DNA of 64,000 bases from Ilyonectria destructans (lineage: Eukaryota; Ascomycota; Sordariomycetes; Hypocreales; Nectriaceae), in assembly GCA_020740775.1 (NCBI GenBank), contig JAHEWK010000005.1, forward strand, positions 3,224,001-3,288,000. The letters run 5' to 3'. Below are positions 23,963 through 33,329 of the stretch, piece after piece. The position numbers and the translations under genes are program-made. The notes under the pieces were generated by a model, which did no database searches, was not told the origin of the DNA, and saw only the letters and a program-made list of their open reading frames with translations. How positions within the stretch are numbered: position 1 is the first letter of the stretch; every line of letters begins with the position of its first letter.

Positions 23963-24993
23963 ATGTCAAACTATATTATCAACGAAGCCGAATTCCGAGC
24001 CCTCAGCGGCAAGGTTATTATGGTTACTGGAGGGGCAACAGGGATCGGTCGAGCAATTGTCGATCTTGCGCATCGTACTCGTTCCCCATTCTACTTCCAC
24101 GATGCAGCTAATGTCTTCCAGGTCATGGTGCGAAAGTTGCGGTCTGTGATGTCAACGAGGTCAAAGGAAAGGAGATGGAACAAGAACTCGGAGAGTAAGT
24201 TGAATTGTTTATTCCCAGCCCAAGTTGCATGCACTCATCTGACTATGGCGACCTTCAGGAATTTGCTTTTCCAAAAGTGCGACGTAAGCAACTGGAGTAG
24301 CGTGCTGAGCTTCTTCAAAAACACGTACAACGTCCTTGGCCCAATTGATGCAGTGGTTTCCAATGCAGCCATCAACGTGGTTGAATCTCTTGACGACGAT
24401 ATCGATACAGCTACAGGCGAACTACAGGCGCCAGACCTGTCGGTGTTAAACGTCAATGCAGTTGGCACCTGGTATGTCACCAAATGCGCAATTCACTTCT
24501 TCAAAAAGCATCCGGAGACAAGATCCCAGCTGGTTCTCTTTGGTTCCGTAGCGAGTCTTTTTGACACACCGCCGTTATACACGTATTGTGCCAGCAAGGC
24601 CGCCGTGTTGGGATTGATGCGCGCGCTCCGGACTCAGTTGCCCAAAGACAACATTACAGTCAACATGATTGCACCGTGGATGACGAGTGAGATACCCCAA
24701 CTTCATGTTTCCTCATTATCCCAGAGCATAATATTGACAGCACTGCAGTCACACCCATGGTCACTGATCACATCCGCAAAGTATGGGGGGAGTTACCGGC
24801 AAACTCTCCTCTGGATGTGGCTAAAGCGAGCTTGTTGCCAGTCTTACGGCCCGAAGTGAATGGGAAGTCTTTTCTCATCAACGGCGGACATATAACCGAG
24901 GTCGAGGACAAATTAAACGAGACGCAGCCGGTATGGTTGGGGGACGAGCTTGACAAGCAAATGCGTGAGGGTCAGCGTAGGCTCATCCCATAG
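23963..24993 (+). CDS. Short-chain dehydrogenase/reductase (classical SDR)
   Basis: Exons 23963..24074, 24122..24194, 24259..24686, 24749..24993; 285 aa. Cofactor motif T-G-G-A-T-G-I-G, structural S-N-A-A (N-N-A-G variant), catalytic Ser in L-F-G-S-V-A-S, and Y-T-Y-C-A-S-K giving Y-x-x-x-K. The segment after exon 1, V-A-V-C-D-V, has the acidic residue at the end of beta-2 that favours NAD(H). It would oxidise or reduce an alcohol/ketone of the pathway. It is transcribed away from the reductase and toward the CMD-like gene. Substrate unknown. Confidence 0.88.
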
Positions 24994-25396
24994 TCGGGAA
25001 TTGAATTATATTTACCCCACATTAGTGGTGTCGTTTTCTCAAGTTTGTACGTCCCTTCACCTGAATTGCTTCGCGTAGTTATTAGCCGGCAAGGAAGACG
25101 GTGTGGGGGAAACAGGCGGGGTACACGAATGGGCGGGATGTGGACTCCAGATGTAGACTCCAGATGTGGGGATGACATAAGGACTTGAGAAGACAAGGAC
25201 GAGCGGGAGAGAAAAGGGACACCACAGGTATTCCCTTTGTGGACATTCTCGCTTCAACGATTCTCATCTTCTTTCTACGTATTCAATCTAGTAAAAATAA
25301 GCTCACGCTTAACACCAAATCCAAAGGTTTGATCTCGTCATCTACACTACACAAAAGCGCAAACACAAGCCTAACATCGAACAGCCACTCAATAAG
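24994..25396 (+). promoter_or_regulatory. Promoter of the CMD-like gene with three motif copies
   Basis: CCCCACA at 25015-25021 and TGTGGGG at 25102-25108 and 25165-25171, that is 226 to 382 bases before the start codon at 25397. Near 25139-25166 the phrase TG(T/G)(A/G)GACTCCAGATGT is repeated in tandem. Confidence 0.5.
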
Positions 25397-25828
25397 ATGC
25401 CTGCCTCAGAAAAAGAAGTTGCCGAGGCTCACAAAATCCTCTTTGACAAGGGTCTTCAGGTTCGCTATGAAGTCGCAGGGAAGGAATACGTCGATAAGTC
25501 TCTGGCAAATGGGGACTCATCATTCGCCCGTCCCATGCAAGAGCTTGTGACTGAAGCCTGCTGGGGATTCGTGTGGTCACGTCCTGGGCTGGAGCGTAAG
25601 CAGCGCAGTCTCCTAAATGTAGCCATGCTTTGCGCTATGCACCGGTCGCAGGAGCTGGCTGTGCACGTCAGAGGGGCCGTCAATAACGGCGCCAGTGAGG
25701 TTGAGATAAGGGAGACTTTGTTACAGGCTAGTATCTATGCCGGTATGCCTGTTGGCTTGGAGGGTTTCAGAGTCGCCTCCAAGGTTCTGGATGAGATGAA
25801 GAGTGAAGGCACATTAAAATCAGAGTAA
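25397..25828 (+). CDS. Carboxymuconolactone-decarboxylase-like protein (AhpD fold)
   Basis: Single exon, 143 aa, usual length for the family. It has the helix pair with W-G-F-V-W, then R-x-x-L-L-N-V-A-M-L and H-V-R-G-A-V-N-N-G, and E-I-R-E-T-L-L-Q-A-S-I-Y-A-G-M-P, typical of PcaC-type proteins. PcaC decarboxylates gamma-carboxymuconolactone in aromatic catabolism; AhpD relatives are Cys-based peroxidase partners. The C-x-x-C of AhpD is absent, so the decarboxylase or isomerase type is likelier. Its presence next to a ring-cleaving dioxygenase supports an aromatic-degradation role. Confidence 0.88.
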   Translation: MPASEKEVAEAHKILFDKGLQVRYEVAGKEYVDKSLANGDSSFARPMQELVTEACWGFVWSRPGLERKQRSLLNVAMLCAMHRSQELAVHVRGAVNNGASEVEIRETLLQASIYAGMPVGLEGFRVASKVLDEMKSEGTLKSE

Positions 25829-25910
25829 ATCGAGGTCAATACAATATTATAAGCTAGAGCGCTAGAGATTGTTCACTTATGATAACCTCAATGATATATG
25901 GTGAATTAGA

Positions 25911-26483
25911 CACGACGCGCCAACGCACCAAAAAAAAAAAAGAACCTAACCAAAGTGTAAAAGAAGTTAATTAAATATAGAGCTATAGCCACTATAGGCC
26001 ACTATAACCTACGTTTCTTGCAGCCTACAGTAGTCAGAGCCCTAAATTTTATAGCGGGCTATAGCGGCATACCCTCCCTCTACAACTCACTATAACCCAC
26101 TATCGTATAGCGGGCTCTAGCAGCTGCAGCCCTTACTTTCGTACTGAGTTGTAGCAGCTACCGCCCAACAGGTTACACAACGGACTACAGCAGCCACACT
26201 CCTACCTTTTACACCGAGCTACAGTGGCTGCAGCCTTCTTTAATATAGCAGGCTATAGCAACTGCAGCCTTGCACCTAGTAGGAGGCTACTTGCTGCAAA
26301 TATAGCTTGCTATGAAGCTTGAGGGGAGTTGTGGCTACTGCCGCCTGCTAGAAAAAGTACGGGATATAGTAGGCTATAGTGGCTATAGTGCTCTATTTTA
26401 TAGCAGTCCATAGGGGCCGTAGCCCTATATCAAAGGTTGAGAAAAAATTAGGATTTTTTTGGTTTGCGCGTTAGCACATCGTG
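25911..26483. mobile_element. Non-autonomous TIR element (MITE-like) filled with a degenerate tandem array
   Basis: The ends are inverted copies: CACGACGCGCCAACGC...ACCAAAAAA at 25911 and its counterpart CACGATGTGCTAACGC...ACCAAAAAA read on the minus strand from 26483. They differ by three C/T transitions and a short insertion. Between them (about 25975-26430) lie many degenerate units of about 35-45 bases built on TATAGCGGGCTATAGC then AGCTGCAGCC. No ORF. A target duplication is not evident. The flanks 25829-25910 and 26484-26667 show nothing. Confidence 0.6.
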
Positions 26484-26667
26484 CCCAGTATGCGACCGTA
26501 CAATGACGCGAAATTGCCACTGAACCGTAAGCGCATCATTCGTACAACTGTTCATAACTACAGTCTCATTTCATATATCATAACGATCCGGGTAGAACCA
26601 TTCGGTTGCTTAATTCAGAATTGGCCAAAACAATGCTCTTGTTCCAGTGCATGCTAGCTACTGTATC

Positions 26668-28512
26668 TCAGGATCTAAAGTTCAGGTCCTCCGAAAGTGT
26701 GTCATTGAACGCGGCACGCATGAGCGTCTCATGCGCCGGAGAGCGACAGGTAATATCGCACTCAAAAGGCTCAGGCACGCTGAGGAACCCTGGAAACATT
26801 TTTGTCGTTGGCTCAATAAAGGATCCGTCGACAGCTCTTTTCTTGCTGATATTGAAGCCCCACAGCATCCTAGCGATGACAATGAACAACGACTTCTCAG
26901 CCAAGTGAACTCCCGGGCAGACGCGCCTTGATTTAAAAGTCAGCAATGGGAAGCCGATACAAGTGGTTATATGCAATAGCTTACCGTCCTGCACCATAGG
27001 TAAAATGATCTCTCTCGTTGGGATCATTGATATTAATGTATTCTGCAGCCGACAACGGCTTGTTGAGATATCGAGATGGCTTGAACAGGTCGGGTTCAGG
27101 ATACCGATCCGGGTCGCGATGAATAGCCCTTGATATAAACTGTTAAATCCGTGAACGCTGTCAAGAGAATGGTAACCACAGTCACTTACCACCAATTGAG
27201 TACTACCACGGATCCCTTTGGGATAAAGTGCTCGCCATACCAATCATCCTCTGACGAAGCGTGGTACATCCCAAACTTATTGACCGGGCGCCACCGCAGT
27301 GTCTCCTTGATAGTAGCGCGCACAAATGGAAGATCTTTCTCATCTTCCCACTCAGGTAGCCGGCCACTTCCAATCACGTTGTCAATTTCTTCCTGCGCCT
27401 TCTTCATCTCGTCGGGAAACAGTGTCATGGCGAGGATCCAGTTGTTAATAGTCGTCGCAGTTGTCTCTGAACCAGCCTCGATCAGGCCACCGCACGTGTA
27501 GGCCGCGAGCAAGTCGTCAATGCCGTTTTTCTTCGGGTCGCTCAGGTAAAAGTCTTTGCAGAAGCAATCTCTTGCGGTTCCGTCGTCGGTTGTTTTCTTC
27601 AAAGTATCCCAAAGTTCTAAGTAAACTTTGCTATCTTGGGCGAAGACCTTTTCACCCCAAGATCTCCAGTTTCCAAGCAGCCATTGAGGCAAGGCAGCCA
27701 ATGCAGGAAAGCTTTCGACGACAAACGCACCCGGGGCCATCATGACTGAGAGATGCTCAAGGACGCCATATATCTTGGTGATGAGTGGATCTTCGAAAGA
27801 TGGGATCCGATAGCCATAGGCTACGAGCATGATGACGGAGGCGGAATACCGGCGTGTGATAGTATAGAACTGATCCGGCTGTTCCAGAAGATCCTGTAGC
27901 AGCACTTTAGACTCGAAGTTCTGGACTGGCTGATACTTCTTCGAGGCATTTTGATTGAGAAGCCCGTGACTGTGCTTGCGGAGGTTTCTCCAATCAGGTC
28001 CATACGGCATGAATAGCTGACGTGACTGTCCGCTTGCGACCTGCTGGGCTAGAGGCATGTGGGGGCGTGACGAGTATATCGCAGATTTCTTGTCCATCAA
28101 GTCTTTCACGGCCTTGGGAGACGAAAGCCAGATGTAGTCAGTGACGCCGATCTTGGTGTAAAATACGTCCCCGTACTTGTGGCACCAGTCCCTGACTTTG
28201 TCGCGCACCAATTCGGAGTCCGCAAGATCGTAGAAGTTCCCGACTAAGGGCCAGCCTCGAGGGCCTGGTGGCAACTTCTTTCTTCGAGGGTCCTATCAAG
28301 GTATGAGAAATTAATTCGGGCTATCTTCTTGGTTTGCTTGGGAGTCTCACCGTAAATTGATTTGGAATGAGGAGCAGATAGAGGCTGACTAGCACCAGGA
28401 TTGGGGCACAAATAACACCCAAAGCCCAACGGTCGATGTACCGAAATAGATGGATGTCGAGGTGGCCCAGGCGGGCCATTTCTGCTGGCATAGAAACAGG
28501 GAATTTAGCCAT
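26668..28512 (-). CDS. Cytochrome P450 (P450-2), OrdA-like microsomal type
   Basis: Exons on the minus strand: 28512..28351, 28292..27190, 27128..26985, 26926..26668; 555 aa. A membrane anchor (about residues 30-50) is followed by L-P-P-G-P-R-G-W-P, I-helix I-E-A-G-S-E-T-T-A, ExxR as K-E-T-L-R, and the haem loop F-T-Y-G-A-G-R-R-V-C-P-G split by an intron. The overall style (L-P-P-G-P-R-G-W-P-L-V-G-N) is that of fungal OrdA-like P450s. It is a monooxygenase requiring the reductase encoded 3 kb away. It belongs to a different P450 family from P450-1 and P450-3. Substrate unknown; a motif pair lies 117-145 bases upstream. Confidence 0.9.
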
Positions 28513-28834
28513 TGCTGGTGAGTCGAGTATGAATTCTTTGCTCAACCACAGTTTGAACCGGATGGGTTTGACTCCATCCTCCATATATGGCCACTACCAG
28601 ATATGCAGACTTGGCCCCCAGAACAAAACCCCACATGCAGGCGTACCCCCCGTGTGGGCAAGCTTCTCCAAACCACCACCATGGGGGAGCATTTAGCAAG
28701 CGCTTTAGAAAGCATACTAGTACATTTTCATCCTCGTGGACAATTAGAGTGGCACCTACTCGAATTGAAACGATGAATGGTCAATCTCCACGAAGAAGTA
28801 GAAGTGTATTGGGCTAGGCAATCTAAGGTCTAAC
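28513..28834 (-). promoter_or_regulatory. P450-2 promoter with CCCCACA (28629-28635) facing GTGTGGG (28651-28657)
   Basis: The two half-sites are inverted with respect to each other, 15 bases apart; the second is a partial copy (TGTGGGC). They stand 117-145 bases upstream of the P450-2 start. Confidence 0.5.
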
Positions 28835-29865
28835 TTATTCTGGGAACGAACTATCCCAGTTCTCGTTTCCTCCCAAAAAGCGAAAGACCACTCTCGAGTC
28901 CAGGTCTCTACAGTTGGAGTCATTGGAAGCCTCAGTGTACACACTCAATCCCAACTCTCCGAGAAACATCTTTGCACCTGCCATCTTGCCCGCCTCCACC
29001 GCCAGCCCAAGGTCCTTTGTCATCAACTGGACCTTGAACCCGCCCTTATATCCATTGCTTGACGGCGCTGTTGGTACGACTCCAGGAACGGGACACCATT
29101 TGTCGCATATTGTCGACTGCGCAGTAGATGCCGCAAAGATCTTGGCCAGGACTCTGGGGTCCATGCCAGATCTCATTCCAATGTTCATAGCTTCCGCAGT
29201 TGCGAGAGCAATTAAAGAAGAGCAGTAGTTGTTAGACAGCTTTGCGACGAGACCCATTGTTGGGGCACCACAAGGAAAGATTGACGTGCCCATTGCACTC
29301 AAGTGATGCTCGAGGAGTGTCCAGTTGGGATCTTCCAAGGAGCTACCGACCATAAAGGTGAGCGTACCCTTCTCAGCTCCAAGACTCCCTCCAGACACTG
29401 GCGCATCGTAAAACAAAGCGGTGCTCTCCTTCCGGCGAATCTCCGATGCTACCAGGGTCGAGGTCGCAGTATCGATTGTGGAGCAGTCGATCAATATCTT
29501 GTTTTTGAGATCTCCAACGAGTACACCGTTCTTCTTGTCGAGAAATACAGCACGGACATGGGAGCCTTCTGGAACAATGGTGATGAGAATATCCTGTTGA
29601 AACGAATCGCATGTCAGTGCATCGTGAATGAAGAGTGAAGTGCTGTTGATGCACCTACAACATGATTGATGACTTCTAATGTAGATTCGCAAGCTACCAC
29701 TCTTCCGTCTGGCAGAGCTGCTCCGAGTTTCTGTAAGGCATCTTGAGAGATGTCGTATGCATACAGCTTGCTGCCTTGTGGTAGCTTTCGTCCAAGATTT
29801 ATGGCCATTGGTAGCCCCATCGTCCCGAGGCCGACGAAGCCAACATCCGTGCGACGTGAATCCAT
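28835..29865 (-). CDS. 3-hydroxyisobutyrate-dehydrogenase-like enzyme (HIBADH-2)
   Basis: Exons on the minus strand: 29865..29659 and 29593..28835; 321 aa. Rossmann motif V-G-F-V-G-L-G-T-M-G-L-P-M, substrate motif D-A-P-V-S-G-G, catalytic Lys in V-A-K-L-S-N-N, and K-D-L-G-L-A near the C-terminus. It is closer to standard HIBADH proteins than HIBADH-1. It would use NAD+ on a beta-hydroxy acid. The presence of two diverged copies in one cluster suggests two successive or stereochemically different oxidations, which is inference. Confidence 0.9.
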
Positions 29866-30103
29866 GATGCAATCGCTCACAGGCAAGTTGCAGTAAATAT
29901 TTGACAGGAGAAGTATTTCTATAGGGTAGTTGGATCGTTTCGCCATATCCAAGTGCCCACGAGTAACCATTTTCCTACTTCTAGTTATGCTCGTCATGTG
30001 GGGGTACACCTCTCCACATGGGTATGTGGAGGAGACAAGACAAGACACCAGCTCAAGCCATGCATCATCATTGAAAGAATAGCAAATAGTATTGATTGTG
30101 GGT
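29866..30103 (-). promoter_or_regulatory. HIBADH-2 promoter with TGTGGGG at 29997-30003
   Basis: The site stands 132 bases upstream of the start, followed by a partial inverted copy CCACA at 30013-30017. Confidence 0.5.
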
Positions 30104-31015
30104 TTAGAGGGTAGACGGAAATAAACGTTCCTTATTCTGTTCGTACCAAATAGCATCATGAGCACTTATCAATTCCACATTTCCCAATTCAGCCAGCTCT
30201 CGCAAATAGCCGATAAACGTCCCTGCAGCATCGGGGCTGACGTGAATACAGCAGCTCATTCCGCAAGCATCTTTCCAAGTCGCAATATCTCGCTCGCCAG
30301 TGAGTAGGCGTTGGTCATGATACGAGTCTCCGCACAGGCAGACCCATCTGTCAGGTCCAACCCTACAAAGCAGGTTGATATGGCCCGGAAGGTGGCCAGG
30401 GGAATTGAGCACAAAAGCTGACCCGTCACCAAAAACATCGATAAAGGAGAATTTCCCCAACGGCTTCCAACTATACTCGCCCTCCTCTCCGATGTTTGGA
30501 AGCTCCAAGACGCGATCTCGAGGTAGGAGATCTGGAGTGAAGTTCTGGTGACTCGCCGTGGCGCCAAGGCCATGGTCGAGTAAATGCTGTGTTCCAGGTC
30601 CAACAATAAACGTGGCCTTGGAAAAATGCTCCGGATCTCCGTGATGATCGTAGTGAACATGGCTTAATATGACCATATCGATGTTCGAGGGGCTAGTACC
30701 TCCTTCGCGAAGGGCGTGCGCGACACCTGGGCCGATGAGAAATGGCTTTCTGTTTGACAAGTGCTGTTGTTGGGCGTCCGTGTAATTGCTGATGGAAGAC
30801 CGCAGCCCGAGATCAAACATGATTCGCGTACGATTTCCTTTGTAATTTGGGTGAGTGATGAAAAACGCCAGCGACGGGACTGTTTGGCAAGCGTCTGGAT
30901 TGGCAGGGTCGACGAAATATCGCTCGGGCAATGTAATACTGCCACCGAGAATGGGAGATACAGTGACGAACTTTTGCCCGCTCGCGCTAGCTGGTAGAAT
31001 AGCCGGTTCAGCCAT
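30104..31015 (-). CDS. Metallo-beta-lactamase-fold hydrolase (lactonase-like)
   Basis: Intronless, 303 aa. The zinc motif H-V-H-Y-D-H-H-G-D (about residue 117) gives HxHxDH; a further His lies in S-P-G-H-L-P-G-H and the bridging Asp in C-G-D-S-Y-H. This spacing matches MBL-fold lactonases of the quorum-quenching type and fungal lactam/lactone-opening enzymes. It would hydrolyse a lactone or lactam ring in the cytosol; no signal peptide. It shares a divergent promoter with the HGD-like gene, suggesting that the two steps are expressed together. Confidence 0.88.
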   Translation of the reverse strand: MAEPAILPASASGQKFVTVSPILGGSITLPERYFVDPANPDACQTVPSLAFFITHPNYKGNRTRIMFDLGLRSSISNYTDAQQQHLSNRKPFLIGPGVAHALREGGTSPSNIDMVILSHVHYDHHGDPEHFSKATFIVGPGTQHLLDHGLGATASHQNFTPDLLPRDRVLELPNIGEEGEYSWKPLGKFSFIDVFGDGSAFVLNSPGHLPGHINLLCRVGPDRWVCLCGDSYHDQRLLTGERDIATWKDACGMSCCIHVSPDAAGTFIGYLRELAELGNVELISAHDAIWYEQNKERLFPSTL

Positions 31016-31313
31016 TGCAGTAGTCTATGGTGGGAGGTGTCGACAATCTGCAGTCCAAAAAGTCAAATATCGTACTATTTCTATCACCTTCAAGATGACG
31101 CATAAGACGGTACACGGCGAGAAAAAAGGAAAGAGACGTAAGATGGCGACCTTTTCTCTCAACCCCATTACCCCATCGACCTTGGCATTTCTCTCTGCTG
31201 CGCCTGTGGGGGCTACCCCACAACGAAGAAGCTCTTAAGACGGCTTCTACTGCACTCGACGCTAGCTTTCACCAACTCAACAAGCCACAGTGAGCTAGCA
31301 AACAGAAAACACC
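31016..31313. promoter_or_regulatory. Divergent MBL/HGD promoter with perfect palindrome TGTGGGG-N4-CCCCACA
   Basis: At 31205-31222 the cluster 7-mer occurs as a perfect inverted pair with a 4-base spacer (GCTA). It is 92 bases from the HGD-like start and 190 from the MBL start. A symmetric site suits a dimeric Zn2Cys6 regulator. Confidence 0.65.
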
Positions 31314-32818
31314 ATGGCATCGACAAGTCTCACTCCCAAGGATTTCCAAGACGCCTTCCACTGGGCGGCAACCCAGAAGGATGGCGCCATTCCTGCCTTT
31401 GACACGCGCCCGAATGATCCTTACAAGTACCAGCCGGGCTTCAACAATCATTTCGAGTCTGAAGCTATCCCTGGCACTATCCCAAAGGGCCAAAATAGCC
31501 CGAGGTTCATTCGATTCGGCCTCTACGCCGAGCAGATGACAGCCTCAGCATTTGTCGCTCCTCGAAACGTCAATAAGAAGGCCTGGTTGTATCGATCTCG
31601 ACCGGCAGTTGCTCACCAAGGATTTGTAAGTACATCATAGTACCATGGCCTGAGAAATCGTTTGTAGCTGACCGATACTCTTAGACCGAACTTCCCGACA
31701 ACTTGGACACGGAGGCCACCTTCCTCCCAATCAATCCTCGAGTTCATATTTCCCCTACCCAGCTCGCTTGGAAGCCATACCCAATCCCCGAAGGTCACGA
31801 CGTGGACTTCGTTGATGGATTGAAGACTGTGGCCGGATCCGGCGATCCTACGCTTCGCGAGGGGCTAGCAACCCATGTGTTCTTGTGCAACAAAAGCATG
31901 ACCAAGAAAGCCTTTGTCAACTCGGACGGCGACTTCCTCATCGTACCTCAACAAGGTGCTTTGGACATTCAGACTGAGTTCGGCTTCATATACGTTCAGC
32001 CGGGGGAGATTTGCGTTATCCAGCGCGGTCAACGCTTCAAAGTCAACATCGAAGGCCCTACTCGCGGCTATATCCTCGAAATATGGGGATCCAACTGGGA
32101 GCTTCCTGAGCTAGGTCCGTTGGGCGCAAACGGACTGGCCAACGCTCGTGACTTCCTCCATCCTGTTGCTGCGTATGAGGTCACCAAAGACGATCCATGG
32201 AGTATTGTCTACAAGCTCGGGGGCAAGTTTTTCAAGAGCACGCAAAATCATTGCCCATTCGACGTTATTGCTTGGCACGGAAACTACGTCCCCTATAAAT
32301 ACGATCTCACCAAGTTTGTTAATGTCGGTTCCATCTCGGTTGATCACATCGACCCCTCAATCTTTTGCGTTCTCACAGCCAAATCTCGCGACCCGGCTGC
32401 GCCGCTGGCCGACTTTCTTATATTCTCTCCGCGATGGGACGTTGCATCCCACACCTACCGACCCCCGTATTATCACAGGAATTGTGCCTCTGAGCTCATG
32501 GGACTCATTTACGGAGATTATGGGGGCCGATCGGACGAGTTTCAGCCTGGAAGTGTTTCATTCGAATGTGGATTCGTCCCTCACGGTGTAGCCTACGAAG
32601 AGTTCTCTGCTGCTTCTAAGGAGGACCCTCCCCTCAGGCAGATATCGCTTGGGTCTGTTGCCTTCATGTTTGAGAGCAGTCGCGCTTTCACTATCACCGA
32701 TTGGGCTTGGAATAGTGCACAGAAGCATGAGCACGATCCTAAGATGTGGGACAATTTGGTTGACAACTTTTCCAATTTTAAAGACGAGGTGGATCAAATT
32801 CTAAAGACGATCAATTAA
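31314..32818 (+). CDS. Homogentisate 1,2-dioxygenase-like enzyme, divergent paralogue
   Basis: Exons 31314..31625 and 31685..32818; 481 aa. The Fe(II) ligands of homogentisate dioxygenase are kept with exact spacing: H368 (Y-Y-H-R-N), E374 (S-E-L-M-G) and H404 (V-P-H-G). The active-site His of I-A-W-H-G-N-Y is also present. Differences include P-H-G-V-A instead of the usual P-H-G-P-D and A-S-H-T-Y before the ligand block. Homogentisate dioxygenase opens the ring to maleylacetoacetate in tyrosine and phenylacetate breakdown. No fumarylacetoacetase or maleylacetoacetate isomerase gene is nearby, so a different dihydroxy-aromatic substrate is plausible. Cytosolic. Confidence 0.92.
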
Positions 32819-33329
32819 TTAGGAGTAGAACCAACCCTTGACACCACGAGCGTAGAATATTTTAAGGTTTCAAATATCCTGTTTGGAGGAAATATGTCAC
32901 ACTTTACGCTAGTCCTTGGTACAGCTTGAGGTAACCGCAGAATGCCAGACAGAGAATTTCTCAATTCAGTACCTTGTTTCAGCAATAGCCGTCTAAAAAG
33001 TGAGTAGTTAATTGACCACGACTGTTCCCCCTAGCAATTTTACGTATTTGTGTTGAAGCGTAAGGTTCCATGTCGCGGAAGTAGAACAATCAAGCTGCGA
33101 ATGGGTCATCTTTGTATAGGGTAAGTGATGTCGACTGGCGTAGGACCTCCCTCAACCCACTAGATAGGAACTTCACTGCACAATTGTAGTAATACAGGAT
33201 TTCTTCAATACTCAAGATAACCCAACTTATCGTTTTACTTATTGCATACACGCTGGTTATTGACTAATACCGTAAAGCTATTAATGACGAATGCAATATG
33301 GTGACTCTGCCTAGGATAGCGATGTGGAA
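32819..33329. other. Convergent intergenic region
   Basis: Between the HGD-like and P450-3 3' ends; no gene or motif seen. Confidence 0.6.

Noticed and set aside
28058..28064. TGTGGGG inside the P450-2 coding sequence (also CCCCACA at 38381 in the MFS gene and 4580 in a P450-1 intron)
   Set aside because: Not in promoters; counted only for background.
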